From the NCBI GenBank assembly GCA_003963405.1, contig RXIY01000031.1, positions 52,389 through 116,388 of the forward strand: a stretch of DNA of 64,000 nt, in the 5' to 3' direction. The position numbers and the translations under genes are program-made. This DNA is from Hyphomicrobiales bacterium. GTDB taxonomy: Bacteria; Pseudomonadota; Alphaproteobacteria; Rhizobiales; Beijerinckiaceae. Below, piece by piece: positions 44,219 through 54,120 of this stretch. The notes beneath the pieces are model-generated. The model saw only the letters and a list, made by a program, of their open reading frames with translations. It had not been told where the DNA came from and did not search any database. Position 1 is the stretch's first letter. Each line of letters starts with the position of its first letter.

Positions 44219-44800
44219 TTACCGGAGTTTCCAGAAAGCCTCGAGCCAGTTGATGAGCGCCAGCAGCGCGACGACCGCGAAGACGAAGAGCAGCGCCATA
44301 TAGACGCGCATCAGCAGATCGAGAAAAAAGCGCAGCACCGCCAGAATGGCCTGCTCCAGCGCGTCGGCGAGGCTCACATAGTCACGCTTGCGGCTGGCGA
44401 AAAAGCCGGCGCTGAGAAGAATGACGACGCCGCCGGCGGCGAGCAGCCCCGGCCTGAAGGCCGCATGAATGCCGTCGCCGCGATCGAGCAGAAAGAGCCC
44501 GAGAACAAAGGCCGCGAAGGCGAGCATGAGATAGGCGCGGCGCCGCAGCACGCCTGCGGGCCGCGGGCGCGCGGGCGCGGCCTGCCGCGGGGCGGGATCG
44601 GCCGGGCGCGCAACCTGGGGCGTCTCGCGCGCGCCGCGGACCGTCAGCGCGTTATAGGCTTCCGTGACCTGCTGAAACCTGAGCGCGTCTCCGCCGTCGA
44701 CATCCGGGTGATATTTCTTTGCAAGCCGGCGATAGGCCGCATTGACCTCGCGCCGCGAGGCATCCTCCTTGACGCCAAGAACCTCGTGATAAGTCGGCAT
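44219..44800 (-). CDS. Membrane-anchored J-domain protein
   Basis: 193 residues from ATG 44800. A J domain at 1-65 has HEVLGVKEDASRREVNAAY and KKYHPDVDGGD (HPD). An Ala/Pro linker leads to two hydrophobic segments (LMLAFAAFVLGLFLLD and LLAAGGVVILLSAGFFA) and a further one near the end (ALLFVFAVVALLALIN). It should recruit DnaK to the inner membrane. It is tail-to-tail with uvrC with no gap. Confidence 0.75.
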   Translation of the reverse strand: MPTYHEVLGVKEDASRREVNAAYRRLAKKYHPDVDGGDALRFQQVTEAYNALTVRGARETPQVARPADPAPRQAAPARPRPAGVLRRRAYLMLAFAAFVLGLFLLDRGDGIHAAFRPGLLAAGGVVILLSAGFFASRKRDYVSLADALEQAILAVLRFFLDLLMRVYMALLFVFAVVALLALINWLEAFWKLR

Positions 44801-44889
44801 TCGCCCTGCTCTGATGGGATGAACGCCGCCACTATTCCCGTGAGTTCGGGCAGGATCAAGAAGAATGCGCGCGGCCCGCGACCCGGCGT

Positions 44890-46023
44890 TCAGGCCATGG
44901 GGAAGAACAGCCAGTAGACGCCCGCGGCGGCGACGGCCGCCGAGCAAATCTGCACGAGGCGCGGATTGCGTTCGCCCTTGAAAAACAGCCTGTCGATCAG
45001 AACCAGAAGCGGCACCACGATCAGCACGACGCCGATCTGGCCAACCTCGACGCCGATGTTGAAGCTCGCCAGCGCCGGCACGATCGCGCGTTGCGGCACA
45101 CCCATTTCGATGAGGCCGCTCGCGAAGCCGAAGCCGTGCACGAATCCGAAAAAGAATGTGTCCCGCCAGCGTCCCTCGACCTTTCGCGTGAAGAAATTCT
45201 CCAGCGCGACGTAGATGATCGAAAGGGCGATGGCGAATTCAGTCCAGCGGCTCGGAATATCGACGATCTGCAAGGCCGCCAGCGACAGCGTGATCGAATG
45301 CGAGACCGTGAACGCGGTCACGATCTTGACGACCGGCCAGGCCCGCGACGCCCACAGGACCACGGCGATCAGGAAGCAGATATGGTCATAGCCGGTGACG
45401 ATGTGCTCGACGCCAGCCGCAAAGAATTTCGGCGCGAGCTGCCAGGGGGATAACAAAGGCTGCGAGAGGTCGATCGGCGCGTCGCCGGGGTAGATCATGA
45501 CCTGGCCGGGCACCGGTTCGCGCCCCATCTTCTGCGCCTCGGTGAGCGGCGACCCGTCGTCGTTCTCGCCGATGCTGACGAGATGTTTTGCGCGCGCCCC
45601 TTGCGCTTTCAATAGGTCGAAGGGGTTATAGAACATCTGCCCCGCAACAGCGCTGCAATCCATCCGCAAGACGACCTTAGAATCATACGGGTTGGTCGGG
45701 TCTTCGCCGACGGAGGCGACCTCGCTCGGGCAGTTTTGCCCCTCCGCGTTTTGCAGCGCGACGCGCTTTTGGATGAATTTCCCGATCATCGCTTCGATGA
45801 CGCCCGGCTCGGTCAGGTCGACATCGGGAGAGAGCTCTTTCTTGTTCTCGGCGAACATCCGCTCGATGTCCGACCCCAGAAAGCCAACATCGACGCGATA
45901 GCGGCCATTGCCCTCCGGCACGATGCGACTGCTGGAAATATCCGCCGTATGCGCCTCCGCCGCCGTTGCGGCGCCGAAGACCATCCAAAGGGCGGCGAAC
46001 GCCATCCGCACGGACCGAAGCAT
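44890..46023 (-). CDS. HupE/UreJ-family membrane protein
   Basis: 377 residues. The signal peptide ends AAEA, so the mature protein begins HTADISSS. A periplasmic domain of about 170 residues precedes six membrane helices with GVEHIVTGYDHICFLIAVVL and FFFGFVHGFGFASGLIEMGV, the His-rich motifs of HupE/UreJ metal permeases. Ni2+ or another transition metal is the likely substrate. It is divergent from copC with a 184-base gap. Confidence 0.82.
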   Translation of the reverse strand: MLRSVRMAFAALWMVFGAATAAEAHTADISSSRIVPEGNGRYRVDVGFLGSDIERMFAENKKELSPDVDLTEPGVIEAMIGKFIQKRVALQNAEGQNCPSEVASVGEDPTNPYDSKVVLRMDCSAVAGQMFYNPFDLLKAQGARAKHLVSIGENDDGSPLTEAQKMGREPVPGQVMIYPGDAPIDLSQPLLSPWQLAPKFFAAGVEHIVTGYDHICFLIAVVLWASRAWPVVKIVTAFTVSHSITLSLAALQIVDIPSRWTEFAIALSIIYVALENFFTRKVEGRWRDTFFFGFVHGFGFASGLIEMGVPQRAIVPALASFNIGVEVGQIGVVLIVVPLLVLIDRLFFKGERNPRLVQICSAAVAAAGVYWLFFPMA

Positions 46024-46207
46024 CGGCGGTTTACTCCCTTGACGCGCTGGAAGGACGATGAGTATGCATTTGGATCGAATACTGCATATCCCGGTTCAAA
46101 TGACAAGATTGGGGCCGTCCGTCTCGCAGCTTCGGATTTCCGACGGGATTGGCGGAATGCGCTCAACGCGGCAAACTGCGCATATTTCGTGTCGAAGGTC
46201 GGACTGC

Positions 46208-46732
46208 ATGAGAGAACAGGGATATCGAGAACACAAGGTCGCCGGGCGCCAACAAGCCGCGAGTCTTGTCGCCACTATTTTGTTGGCCTTGACCGCGCCC
46301 CAGACCGCAGCCGCTTACGGGACCGGCGCCGCGCCGGACGCGCCCACTCTCGCGACGCCCGGCGCCCCCCGGAAGATCGAGCTTACGGGCCCGTCAGCGC
46401 CGCGCGCGCAGGCCGGGAAACCGATCCTGATGGCGCACGCCATCATCGTCCGCACCTCTCCGCCCCAGGGCGGCGCGGCCGAGGGGGGCATCGGCAAGGT
46501 CGACGTGTGGTACGACGCGGGAATACGCGACGCCTTCGCCGCCCTGGCGGTGGTGAGCGCCTCGGGCGAGCGCGTGGACAAGCGCGACGCAGCGATCGAC
46601 AGCGCCGATGCGGCGCATGTCTCGGTGAGCGTCAACCCGCTGACCGCCGGCAAATATACGGTGCGCTACCGGGCCTTGTCGGCGGACGGCCATCTGGTGA
46701 GCGGCGCCTGGGAATTCGAAGTGCGCCCCTGA
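46208..46732 (+). CDS. CopC-domain periplasmic protein with N-terminal extension
   Basis: 174 residues. A signal peptide ends QTAAA near 36, then a Pro/Ala-rich stretch (37-72) precedes the CopC fold: MAHAIIVRTSPPQGG (His77), VDVWYDAGIRDAF and SADGHLVSGAWEFEV (Asp160, His162). CopC proteins bind Cu(II) through the free N-terminal His of the mature protein plus a distal Asp/His. Here the equivalent His is internal. It lies beside HupE and PepSY genes, suggesting metal handling. Confidence 0.75.
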   Translation: MREQGYREHKVAGRQQAASLVATILLALTAPQTAAAYGTGAAPDAPTLATPGAPRKIELTGPSAPRAQAGKPILMAHAIIVRTSPPQGGAAEGGIGKVDVWYDAGIRDAFAALAVVSASGERVDKRDAAIDSADAAHVSVSVNPLTAGKYTVRYRALSADGHLVSGAWEFEVRP

Positions 46733-46798
46733 AACAAACCAACAAGCAAGGCGCTCGTCTTGCTTTTGAAATGACGCGCCAAAAGAGAGGAAACGGAA

Positions 46799-47368
46799 GT
46801 GAGCCCCAACGGTCGCCTGAACCTCATGCTGTCTCTTGGCATAGTCCTGCTAATCAGCGTCAATGGCGCTTTCTTTTCCTACGCGTGGTGGGGACCCGCA
46901 ATCACGCGCTATGCGGATGATTTCTGGAAAGCGCACACGCTGAAGCCGGCCGTCAAGGCAGGCGATCGCACAATATCCGAGTGCCTGGGCGTGAGCGACT
47001 TTTACTCGGTGCATCTGACGACCTACTTCCTGGCGGATTCGGCCGACAGCGCCGGCGGGGCGACCGACGACATGAGCAAATACGACGAATACTGTGACCG
47101 CGTTCCGGGAACAGGAAAAGTCATTTTTTCGATCACGCTGATGGAAAAGGAAGCGAGAGGAGAGCCGGTCGCCCTCGCCTTCTATCAAAAGGGACCGGAG
47201 GGCGCGCTCAAGGAATTGAACGCCCTGCCGTCTAAATCCTATCCGAGCGGATTTGCGACCCTGGAGGCGACTGTTTCTCACAAGGGAAATTATGTTCTCA
47301 AGGCTGCATTCGGCGAAGCAAAGAACAAGGAAGACACGATCGAAATGCCGATCCTCGTCGGACAATGA
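46799..47368 (+). CDS. Membrane-anchored periplasmic protein, unknown
   Basis: 189 residues from GTG 46799 with GGAAACGGA upstream. One N-terminal helix (LMLSLGIVLLISVNGAFFSY) anchors a soluble domain with cysteines in SECLGVSDFY and DEYCDRVPG and a beta-rich C-terminal part. No family is recognised. It follows the CopC gene by 66 bases and may share its transcript. Confidence 0.55.
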   Translation: MSPNGRLNLMLSLGIVLLISVNGAFFSYAWWGPAITRYADDFWKAHTLKPAVKAGDRTISECLGVSDFYSVHLTTYFLADSADSAGGATDDMSKYDEYCDRVPGTGKVIFSITLMEKEARGEPVALAFYQKGPEGALKELNALPSKSYPSGFATLEATVSHKGNYVLKAAFGEAKNKEDTIEMPILVGQ

Positions 47369-47384
47369 GGCGGTTCTCGTTGTG

Positions 47385-48590
47385 CTATGACGCCGGACGC
47401 CGCCGCGCCCGGCGCTTTTGCAGCCACCTTGTCAGGCCGGTTACATAGAGGATGAAAGGCGATACGCCGATCAGCATGGCGATCGGGCGGCCCGAACCGC
47501 CGAAGACCTCGCCGCTGTGAATCGGGAACAACCATTCGAGAAAGGTTTCGCTACCCGAAAAGCGGCTTCGGTCCTGCACGTGCAGAACCTCCCCGGTATA
47601 TTGGTCTATGCCGACGTTACGAAAGGTCTTGGTCTGGTTGGGCTCGCTGTCCGACCGCTTGCCCACGATGTAAACAGCCGTCGGCGCATTGGGGAAGAGA
47701 ACCCAGTGAAGCCTGCCGTCGGGAAAGACTCCGTTCGCAATGTCCGCCGCCCTGCCCGCGCCGATGGGCGCGCGATTGGGGCGGGGCGACGATTTCCCGA
47801 AATCCGGATCGGCGCGGACGGGTGAGAACAGGCTCGCGACCGTACGCGTCGCCGGCTTGAAGATCATGGCGACGCCTGTGAACAGAGCGATCAACAGAAA
47901 GACGCTGCAATAGAAGCCCAGGCTCTTGTGCAGATCCTGCGTCACTCTTTCGCGGCTCGCCCCCCATTTCACCTTCAGACCGAGGCGCCACTCGCCGTTC
48001 AGCGGCCACCAGAGATAAAGCCCCAGCAAGACCGAGATGAACAGCAGGATGCCGAGCACGCCCACCAGATAGGCATTGTTCACGCCGAGCAGCAGCGTCC
48101 AGTGAAAGGTCATGAGAATCTGGACGAGGGGCTGCGACAGCGGATCGTCGCCATGCAGAAAGAGCCGCTGCCCCTTGACCGCAGCCGTGTAGGGATCGAC
48201 GAAGATTTCATAAACGTAAGTATCGAGATCGTCCGTCTCGACAATGTAACTGATCGCCGCCGCCGATCCGGGCTGACGCGGCATCGTCAGTCTTTCGACC
48301 TTGCCATCGAGCGGCATCGCCGCGGCCGCCGCAGCAAGAAGGTCATCGACCGGCCGGTAGGAAGCCTCTCCTCGCGGAACCTCCACGCGCATGATGGACG
48401 CGTTCAGCAACTCGTCTATGCTCTCCCTGTAAGAGAGAATCGCGCCGCTGAGGGCGATCAGAACGAAGACCGCTCCCAGAAAGAGTCCAATGAGGCGGTG
48501 GACGCGGAGGAAAAGCACCCGCCCCCTCGGCCGCCATGACTGCGCGCGCGCAATGGGCGCCGTATCAGTTTCCGGGGTACAATCGTTCAT
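47385..48590 (-). CDS. PepSY-associated membrane protein
   Basis: 401 residues with four membrane helices: HRLIGLFLGAVFVLIALSGA, YLVGVLGILLFISVLLGLYL, GFYCSVFLLIALFTGVAMIF and MLIGVSPFILYVTGLTRWLQ. A periplasmic PepSY-like region (about 60-140) follows helix 1. HRLIGL and the DLHKSLGFY motif with paired histidines suggest heme-linked electron transfer, as in siderophore-reduction proteins. Role in iron or copper uptake is inferred. Confidence 0.8.
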   Translation of the reverse strand: MNDCTPETDTAPIARAQSWRPRGRVLFLRVHRLIGLFLGAVFVLIALSGAILSYRESIDELLNASIMRVEVPRGEASYRPVDDLLAAAAAAMPLDGKVERLTMPRQPGSAAAISYIVETDDLDTYVYEIFVDPYTAAVKGQRLFLHGDDPLSQPLVQILMTFHWTLLLGVNNAYLVGVLGILLFISVLLGLYLWWPLNGEWRLGLKVKWGASRERVTQDLHKSLGFYCSVFLLIALFTGVAMIFKPATRTVASLFSPVRADPDFGKSSPRPNRAPIGAGRAADIANGVFPDGRLHWVLFPNAPTAVYIVGKRSDSEPNQTKTFRNVGIDQYTGEVLHVQDRSRFSGSETFLEWLFPIHSGEVFGGSGRPIAMLIGVSPFILYVTGLTRWLQKRRARRRPAS

Positions 48591-48706
48591 CGCGAAACGG
48601 CTCTGCAGTAAGACCGAGGCAGCGCGAGTATGTTAGACGCTAAATTTTATCTTACCCTGCGTCAAGACGCGCAAGCGCGCTCATTACAAACGCGCCTCAG
48701 CGTGAA

Positions 48707-50311
48707 TCATTCCCACTCGATCGTGCCCGGCGGCTTCGAGGTCACATCATAGACCACGCGGTTGACGCCCTTCACTTCGTTGATGATCCGCGTCGCGGCG
48801 CGGCCGAGGAAATTCATGTCGAAATGGTAGAAATCCGCCGTCATGCCGTCGCTGCTCGTCACGGCGCGCAGCGCGAGGACGTAATCATAGGTGCGGCCGT
48901 CGCCCATCACGCCGACGCTGCGCACCGGCAGCAGCGCCGCGAAAGCCTGCCAGATGTCGTCGTAAAGACCCGCCTTACGGATTTCGTCGAGATAAACGGC
49001 GTCGGCCTTGCGCAGGATTTCGAGCTTCTCGCGCGTGATGAGGCCGGGGCAGCGAATGGCGAGGCCAGGACCAGGGAAAGGGTGGCGCCCGACGAAGGCC
49101 TCCGGCAGGCCGAGTTCGCGCCCCAATGCGCGCACCTCGTCCTTGAAGAGTTCGCGCAAGGGTTCAACGAGCGCCATGTTCATGCGCTCCGGCAGGCCGC
49201 CGACATTGTGATGCGATTTGATCGTCACAGACGGTCCGCCCGTGAAGGAGACGCTCTCGATCACGTCGGGATAAAGCGTGCCCTGCGCCAGAAACTGCGG
49301 CGCGCCGCGCCCGTCCTGGGCGATCTTTTTGGCCTCCGCCTCGAAAGTCTCGATGAAGAGGCGTCCGATCGTCTTGCGCTTCACTTCCGGATCGTCGACG
49401 CCCTCGAGCGCGCCGAGAAACGCCTCCTCCGCTTCGACGTGATGCAGCGGGATGTTGTAATGGTCGCGGAACAGGCGCACGACCTCCTCCGCCTCGCCGA
49501 GCCGCAACAGGCCGTGATCGACGAAGACGCAGGTCAGGCGATCGCCGATGGCCTCGTGAATCAGCACGGCGGCCACGGCGCTGTCGACGCCGCCGGAGAG
49601 GCCGCAGAGCACGCGCCCGTCGCCCACGTGCTTGCGGATCGCGGCGATGGCTTCGCCGCGAAAGGCAGCCATTGTCCAGTCGGATTTGAGCCCCGCGACC
49701 TTGTGCACGAAATTGGCGAGAAGCTTCGCCCCGTCCGGCGTATGCACGACCTCGGGGTGGAATTGCAGCCCGTAATAGCGGCGCTTTTCGTCTGCAATCG
49801 CGGCCATGGGCGCGTTTTCGGAAGCGGCGATGACGCGGAAGCCCGCGGGAAGGGCCGTGACGCGGTCGCCATGGCTCATCCAGACGGTGGCGCTCGCCCC
49901 TTGCGCCCAGACTCCGTCGAAGAGCGCGCTGTTTTCATGCGCAGTGATCTCCGCCCGGCCGAATTCGCGATGGTGCCCGGCCTCGACCTTGCCGCCGAGC
50001 TGCGTCGCCATGGTCTGCTCGCCGTAGCAAATGCCGAGCACGGGGACGCCCGACTCGAAGATCGCCTGCGGCGCGCGCGGCGAGCCTTCGTCGGTGACCG
50101 AGCACGGCCCGCCCGAGAGGATCACCGCCTTGGGACGGATCTCGGCGAAAGCGCGGTCGGCGCTCTGGAACGGCGCGATCTCGCAATAAACCCCGGCCTC
50201 ACGCACGCGCCGCGCAATGAGCTGGGTGACCTGCGAGCCAAAGTCGACAATGAGCACCTTGTCGTGGCGGTCGGCGATATCGTGGTGAAAGGTTTCGGCG
50301 GCGTTGGTCAT
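48707..50311 (-). CDS. guaA: GMP synthase (glutamine-hydrolysing)
   Basis: 534 residues. The class I amidotransferase domain has [12 protein letters not shown] (Cys95) and the His/Glu in [12 protein letters not shown]. The ATP pyrophosphatase loop is [12 protein letters not shown], and the dimerisation domain ends GTIEWE. It aminates XMP to GMP. It is the last of four leftward genes (hom, glpX, rsmB-like, guaA). Confidence 0.96.
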   Translation of the reverse strand: MTNAAETFHHDIADRHDKVLIVDFGSQVTQLIARRVREAGVYCEIAPFQSADRAFAEIRPKAVILSGGPCSVTDEGSPRAPQAIFESGVPVLGICYGEQTMATQLGGKVEAGHHREFGRAEITAHENSALFDGVWAQGASATVWMSHGDRVTALPAGFRVIAASENAPMAAIADEKRRYYGLQFHPEVVHTPDGAKLLANFVHKVAGLKSDWTMAAFRGEAIAAIRKHVGDGRVLCGLSGGVDSAVAAVLIHEAIGDRLTCVFVDHGLLRLGEAEEVVRLFRDHYNIPLHHVEAEEAFLGALEGVDDPEVKRKTIGRLFIETFEAEAKKIAQDGRGAPQFLAQGTLYPDVIESVSFTGGPSVTIKSHHNVGGLPERMNMALVEPLRELFKDEVRALGRELGLPEAFVGRHPFPGPGLAIRCPGLITREKLEILRKADAVYLDEIRKAGLYDDIWQAFAALLPVRSVGVMGDGRTYDYVLALRAVTSSDGMTADFYHFDMNFLGRAATRIINEVKGVNRVVYDVTSKPPGTIEWE

Positions 50312-50348
50312 TTCAATGCCTGGCTTGGAGCGGCGCCGTCGCGCTGTG

Positions 50349-50442
50349 CGTCGTGGCCGGGCGTGTCCCGGCCATCCACGCCGAGCAATGACAGGATCGC
50401 CGGGCCTTTGCGTGGATGCCTGCGACAGGCGCGGGCATGACG
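50349..50442. repeat. Palindromic intergenic repeat (RPE/REP-like)
   Basis: In the gap between rsmB-like and guaA, TGGCCGGG (50353-50360) pairs with CCCGGCCA (50366-50373) over CGTGT. A second, related imperfect palindrome, CGTGGATGCCTGCGACAGGC followed by GCGGGCATGACG (50411-50442), follows. CGTGG...CATGACG elements of this kind are dispersed in many alphaproteobacterial genomes. Only this copy is in the window. Confidence 0.55.
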
Positions 50443-50491
50443 CTTTTGGATCGTTCGGAAGGTATTAAGAGAGGCGCGCCCGAGGCGCAAC

Positions 50492-51781
50492 TCACCCGCG
50501 CCGCATCACACTCACATAAAATCCATCTGTGCCGCTCGTCGCAGGCGATAGCCGCAGTCCCGGCCCATGGGGCGACGCGAAGCGGGAGAGGTCAGGGAGC
50601 CCGGCGTCGTCGGCCATCTGCTGCGCCGGAAGCGCCGCAAATCCGGAATGGGCGGCGAGAAACGCCTCGATCTGGCTTTCGTTCTCGTCGGTCAGCAGCG
50701 AGCAGGTCACATAAGCGAGCCGGCCGCCCGGCTTCACGAAGCGCAAGGCCTGTTCGAGCAGCGCCGCCTGCTCCTTGAGCCGCAGCTCCAGCGCGCCGGG
50801 CGCGAGCCGCCATTTGGCGTCCGGGTGGCGCCGCCATGTGCCGACGCCGGTGCAGGGCGCGTCGATCAGCACGAGGTCGCAGCGGCCTTCGAGATCGGCC
50901 AGCACATCCGACTTGCCTTTGGGCTGGCGCACCTGAATGTTGCGCGCGCCGGCCCGCTCCAGTCGCTCGTGGATGGGCATGAGCCGGCGCCCGTCGGCGT
51001 CATAGGCATAAAGCTGCCCGCGATTGTGCATCTGCCCGGCGAGCGCCAGCGCCTTGCCGCCGCCTCCCGCGCACAGGTCGAGAACCTGCTCGCCGGGCGC
51101 GGCGGCGCAGAGGAGGGACGCAAGCTGCGAGGCCTCGTCCTGCGGCTCCACGAGCCCCTTCACATAGGCGGTTTCGGCGGGAAGCGCCGGTCCCCTGCCC
51201 TGCCCGGCGTCGATGCGCAGACCGATCGGCGACAGCGGGGTCGGCGCGGGGGCAAGATGCGAGAGCTTCGCCAAAGCCTGTTCGCGCGACGCCTTCAATA
51301 TGTTCACGCGCAGATCGACCGGCGCGCGGGTCGCCAGCGCGGCGCCCTCCTCGGCGGCGCGGGCGCCGAAGGCGGCCGCGAAGCGGTCCGCGAGCCATTC
51401 GGGATAATCGCCGCGCACATGATCGGGCGCGCCGTCGAGCGACGCCGTTTCGAGGCGCTCACGCTCCGCCTCGGTCAGCGGCGCGGGGGCGTGACCCTCG
51501 CCCGAGCAGAGCGCGGCGATGGCCGCGGCGTCCATCCCGCGCGCTTCCCTCAGCGCGCCCAGCAGGGTCGCGCGCGGCGTATCGGCGCCCATGACCCACT
51601 GCGCGGACGAGTATTTGCGCAGCGCGTCGAAAACGAGGCTCGCGATTGCCGCGCGATCCTTGGACCCCGCAAAGCGATGCCTGGCGCCCCAGTCCTTCAG
51701 CGCCTCGGCCGCGGGACGGCGTCGCTGCGCAAGGTCGGCAAGGATCTCGATCGCGGCGGAGACATGGGCGGCGGGTGTCAT
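50492..51781 (-). CDS. RsmB/NOP-family RNA m5C methyltransferase
   Basis: 429 residues from ATG 51781. The NusB-like N-terminal half (1-140) is followed by the Rossmann core with VLDLCAGGGGKALALAGQM, DLVLIDAPCTGVGTWRRHP (motif IV Cys) and YVTCSLLTDENE (catalytic motif VI Cys). It methylates cytosine in rRNA or tRNA; the exact site cannot be inferred. Confidence 0.88.
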   Translation of the reverse strand: MTPAAHVSAAIEILADLAQRRRPAAEALKDWGARHRFAGSKDRAAIASLVFDALRKYSSAQWVMGADTPRATLLGALREARGMDAAAIAALCSGEGHAPAPLTEAERERLETASLDGAPDHVRGDYPEWLADRFAAAFGARAAEEGAALATRAPVDLRVNILKASREQALAKLSHLAPAPTPLSPIGLRIDAGQGRGPALPAETAYVKGLVEPQDEASQLASLLCAAAPGEQVLDLCAGGGGKALALAGQMHNRGQLYAYDADGRRLMPIHERLERAGARNIQVRQPKGKSDVLADLEGRCDLVLIDAPCTGVGTWRRHPDAKWRLAPGALELRLKEQAALLEQALRFVKPGGRLAYVTCSLLTDENESQIEAFLAAHSGFAALPAQQMADDAGLPDLSRFASPHGPGLRLSPATSGTDGFYVSVMRRG

Positions 51782-51834
51782 GAATGGCTTTCCGGGAAAT
51801 GAGGCGGCCGCGCCGGCTCGCAGACTGCGAAGGG

Positions 51835-52815
51835 TCAGATACGGGGCCGGCGCCTGGCGCCGATGCAGCGCACTGTGCCGGTCGCGGAGCGATAGACGAG
51901 CGTCTCGGTTTCGATCCCGCCCTTGTCGAAGACGACGCCGTCCACGAGCGGCCCGTCGGTGACGCCGGTCACGCAGACCACCACGTCGCCCGTCACCATT
52001 TCTGCGACGCTGTATTTCTTGCGCGGGTCGTCGAGACCGTGGCGCAGCGCGCTGGCGCGCTGTTCGGGCGTCTCCAGCACGAGGCGGCCTTGCATCTGTC
52101 CCCCGGCGCAGCGCAACACGGCCGCCGCGAGCACGCCCTCCGGCGCGCCGCCCCGACCGAGATACATATCGACGCCCGTCTCCGACGGGTCGGTCGCAAA
52201 AATGATCCCGGCCACGTCGCCGTCGGAAATGAGCCTTACGCAGGCGCCGGCCTTCCGGCATTTGGAGATGATCTGCGCATGGCGCGGCCGGTCCAGCACG
52301 CAGACCGTGATTTCATTGGCTGGCACGCCCTTGGCCTCGGCCACAGCGCGCACGTTCTCGGCGGGATCGCGGTCGAGATCGACCAAACCCTCGGGATAGC
52401 CGGGGCCGACGGCGATCTTGTCCATGTAGGAATCGGGCGCGTGCAGGAAGGAGCCCGATGTCGCGGCGGCGGCGATGGCGATCGAGCCGGACATGTCCTT
52501 GGCGCAGAGCGTCGCGCCTTCGAGCGGCGCCACGGCCAGCTCGACGCGTGGCCCCGCCGCAGCGCCGATCTCGGCGCCGACATGAAGCCGCGAAGACTCG
52601 GCGTCGTCGCCTTCGCCGATCACTATGCGGCCGCGCACGGGCAGCCGCGCCAGCTCTTCGTACATGGCCTCGACGGCGGCGCGATCCGCGCTCATCTCGT
52701 CGCCCCGTCCGCGCAGCCGTGCGGCCGCGACCGCCGCGCGCTCCGTGGCGCGCGCCAACTCGATCGTGAGCAGGCGGTCGATGGACGCGGCGTCGAGCTG
52801 CGGCTGGCGTGTCAT
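51835..52815 (-). CDS. glpX: Class II fructose-1,6-bisphosphatase (GlpX), altered metal site
   Basis: 326 residues. LRGRGD (35-39), RIVIGEGDDAESSRLHVGAE and FLHAPDSYMDKIAVGPGY fit GlpX. The usual VDP(I/L)EG metal motif reads VAPLEGATL here: Ala96 replaces the aspartate, while Glu99 remains. In E. coli GlpX that Asp (Asp85) binds metal. Activity may therefore be reduced or changed. It starts six bases after hom, the usual Hyphomicrobiales order. Confidence 0.85.
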   Translation of the reverse strand: MTRQPQLDAASIDRLLTIELARATERAAVAAARLRGRGDEMSADRAAVEAMYEELARLPVRGRIVIGEGDDAESSRLHVGAEIGAAAGPRVELAVAPLEGATLCAKDMSGSIAIAAAATSGSFLHAPDSYMDKIAVGPGYPEGLVDLDRDPAENVRAVAEAKGVPANEITVCVLDRPRHAQIISKCRKAGACVRLISDGDVAGIIFATDPSETGVDMYLGRGGAPEGVLAAAVLRCAGGQMQGRLVLETPEQRASALRHGLDDPRKKYSVAEMVTGDVVVCVTGVTDGPLVDGVVFDKGGIETETLVYRSATGTVRCIGARRRPRI

Positions 52816-52821
52816 GTGAAC

Positions 52822-54120
52822 CTATTCGCGCTCGATGCGGATGACCTGGGCGCGCGAAACGATGGTGCCATCCTGGAAAATAAGCTCCAGCGCCTCGCGG
52901 ACGAGATGCTCGCTGGTCGCATGGGTGATGAGAATCACGTCGACTGAGGCGCCGGGGGCCCCGCGGCGGCCGCGCTGCATGATGCTTTCGAGCGAAATCT
53001 GCCGCTCGGCCATGCGCCCTGCGATCTTGGCGAAGGCGCCCGCCACGTCGCGCACCGACATGCGGATGTAATAGCCGCCCTCATGCCGGCGCATCGGTGT
53101 CCGCTTGAGCTCGGCAAGCTGCGCGGACGGCAGGCCGAAGGGCGCGGAGCGGACGCCCTTGGCGATGTCGGCGATGTCCGCCACCACCGCCGAGGCCGTG
53201 GCGTCGCCGCCGGCGCCGGGGCCGACGAGCGTCAGCTCGTGGACGGCGTCGGCGTCGATGGTCACGGCGTTGAGCACGCCCATCACCTGCGCGATGGCGG
53301 AGTTCTTGCTCACCATCGTCGGATGCACGCGCTGCTCGATGCCGTCCGCGGTGCGCTGGGCGACGCCCAGAAGCTTGATGCGGAAGCCGAGCTCGTCGGC
53401 GGCCTCAATGTCCGCGAGCGTCACGCGCTCGATGCCTTCGATGTCGATCGACTGCGCCGAAATGCGCGTGCCGAAGGCGAGCGAGGTGAGGATGGCGAGC
53501 TTGTGCGCCGTGTCGAAGCCGCCGATATCGAAGGTCGGATCGGCCTCGGCGTAGCCGAGCTTCTGCGCCTCCTTCAGGCACTCCTCGAAGGAGAGCTGCT
53601 CGCGCTCCATGCGCGACAGGATGTAATTGCAGGTGCCGTTCAGAATGCCGTAGACGCGTTCGATCGAATTGCCCGCGAGACCCTCGCGCAGCGTCTTCAC
53701 GATCGGAATGCCGCCCGCGACCGACGCCTCAAAGGACAGTGCGACGTGCCTTTCCTCGGCGAGCTGGGTCAGATGCAGGCCATGCGCCGCGAGCAGCGCC
53801 TTGTTGGCCGTGACGACGGACTTGCCATGGCCGAGCGCGGTCTCGATGCTGGCGCGCGCCGGCCCCTCCGAGCCGCCGATCAATTCGACGAAAAGGTCGA
53901 TTTTTTCGCTGGCCGCGAGCCTGACGGGATCGGCGAAGAATTCCGCCCCGGAGAAGTCCGCGTCGCGCTTCTTTTGCGGATCGCGCGCTGAAACGCCCGT
54001 GACGACGATGCTGCGGCCTGTGCGCGCCGTCAACGCGTCGGCCTGCCGGTGGAGAAGCCGCGCGACCGCCGCGCCGACAGTGCCGAGCCCCGCGATCCCG
54101 ACGCGCAAAATCTCCGACAT
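52822..54120 (-). CDS. hom: Homoserine dehydrogenase
   Basis: 432 residues. The NAD(P) motif is VGIAGLGTVGAAVARLL; GTCNYILSRME and KLGYAEADPTFDIGGFDTAH form the catalytic region; a C-terminal ACT domain (about 350-432) reads GYYIRMSVRDVAGAFAKIAG. It reduces aspartate semialdehyde in the threonine and methionine pathway and is probably feedback-regulated by threonine. Confidence 0.95.
   Translation of the reverse strand: MSEILRVGIAGLGTVGAAVARLLHRQADALTARTGRSIVVTGVSARDPQKKRDADFSGAEFFADPVRLAASEKIDLFVELIGGSEGPARASIETALGHGKSVVTANKALLAAHGLHLTQLAEERHVALSFEASVAGGIPIVKTLREGLAGNSIERVYGILNGTCNYILSRMEREQLSFEECLKEAQKLGYAEADPTFDIGGFDTAHKLAILTSLAFGTRISAQSIDIEGIERVTLADIEAADELGFRIKLLGVAQRTADGIEQRVHPTMVSKNSAIAQVMGVLNAVTIDADAVHELTLVGPGAGGDATASAVVADIADIAKGVRSAPFGLPSAQLAELKRTPMRRHEGGYYIRMSVRDVAGAFAKIAGRMAERQISLESIMQRGRRGAPGASVDVILITHATSEHLVREALELIFQDGTIVSRAQVIRIERE

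Noticed and set aside
48824..50440. A 538-codon plus-strand frame opposite guaA
   Set aside because: It mirrors the GMP synthase codons; composition is Arg/Ala-rich with no motif.
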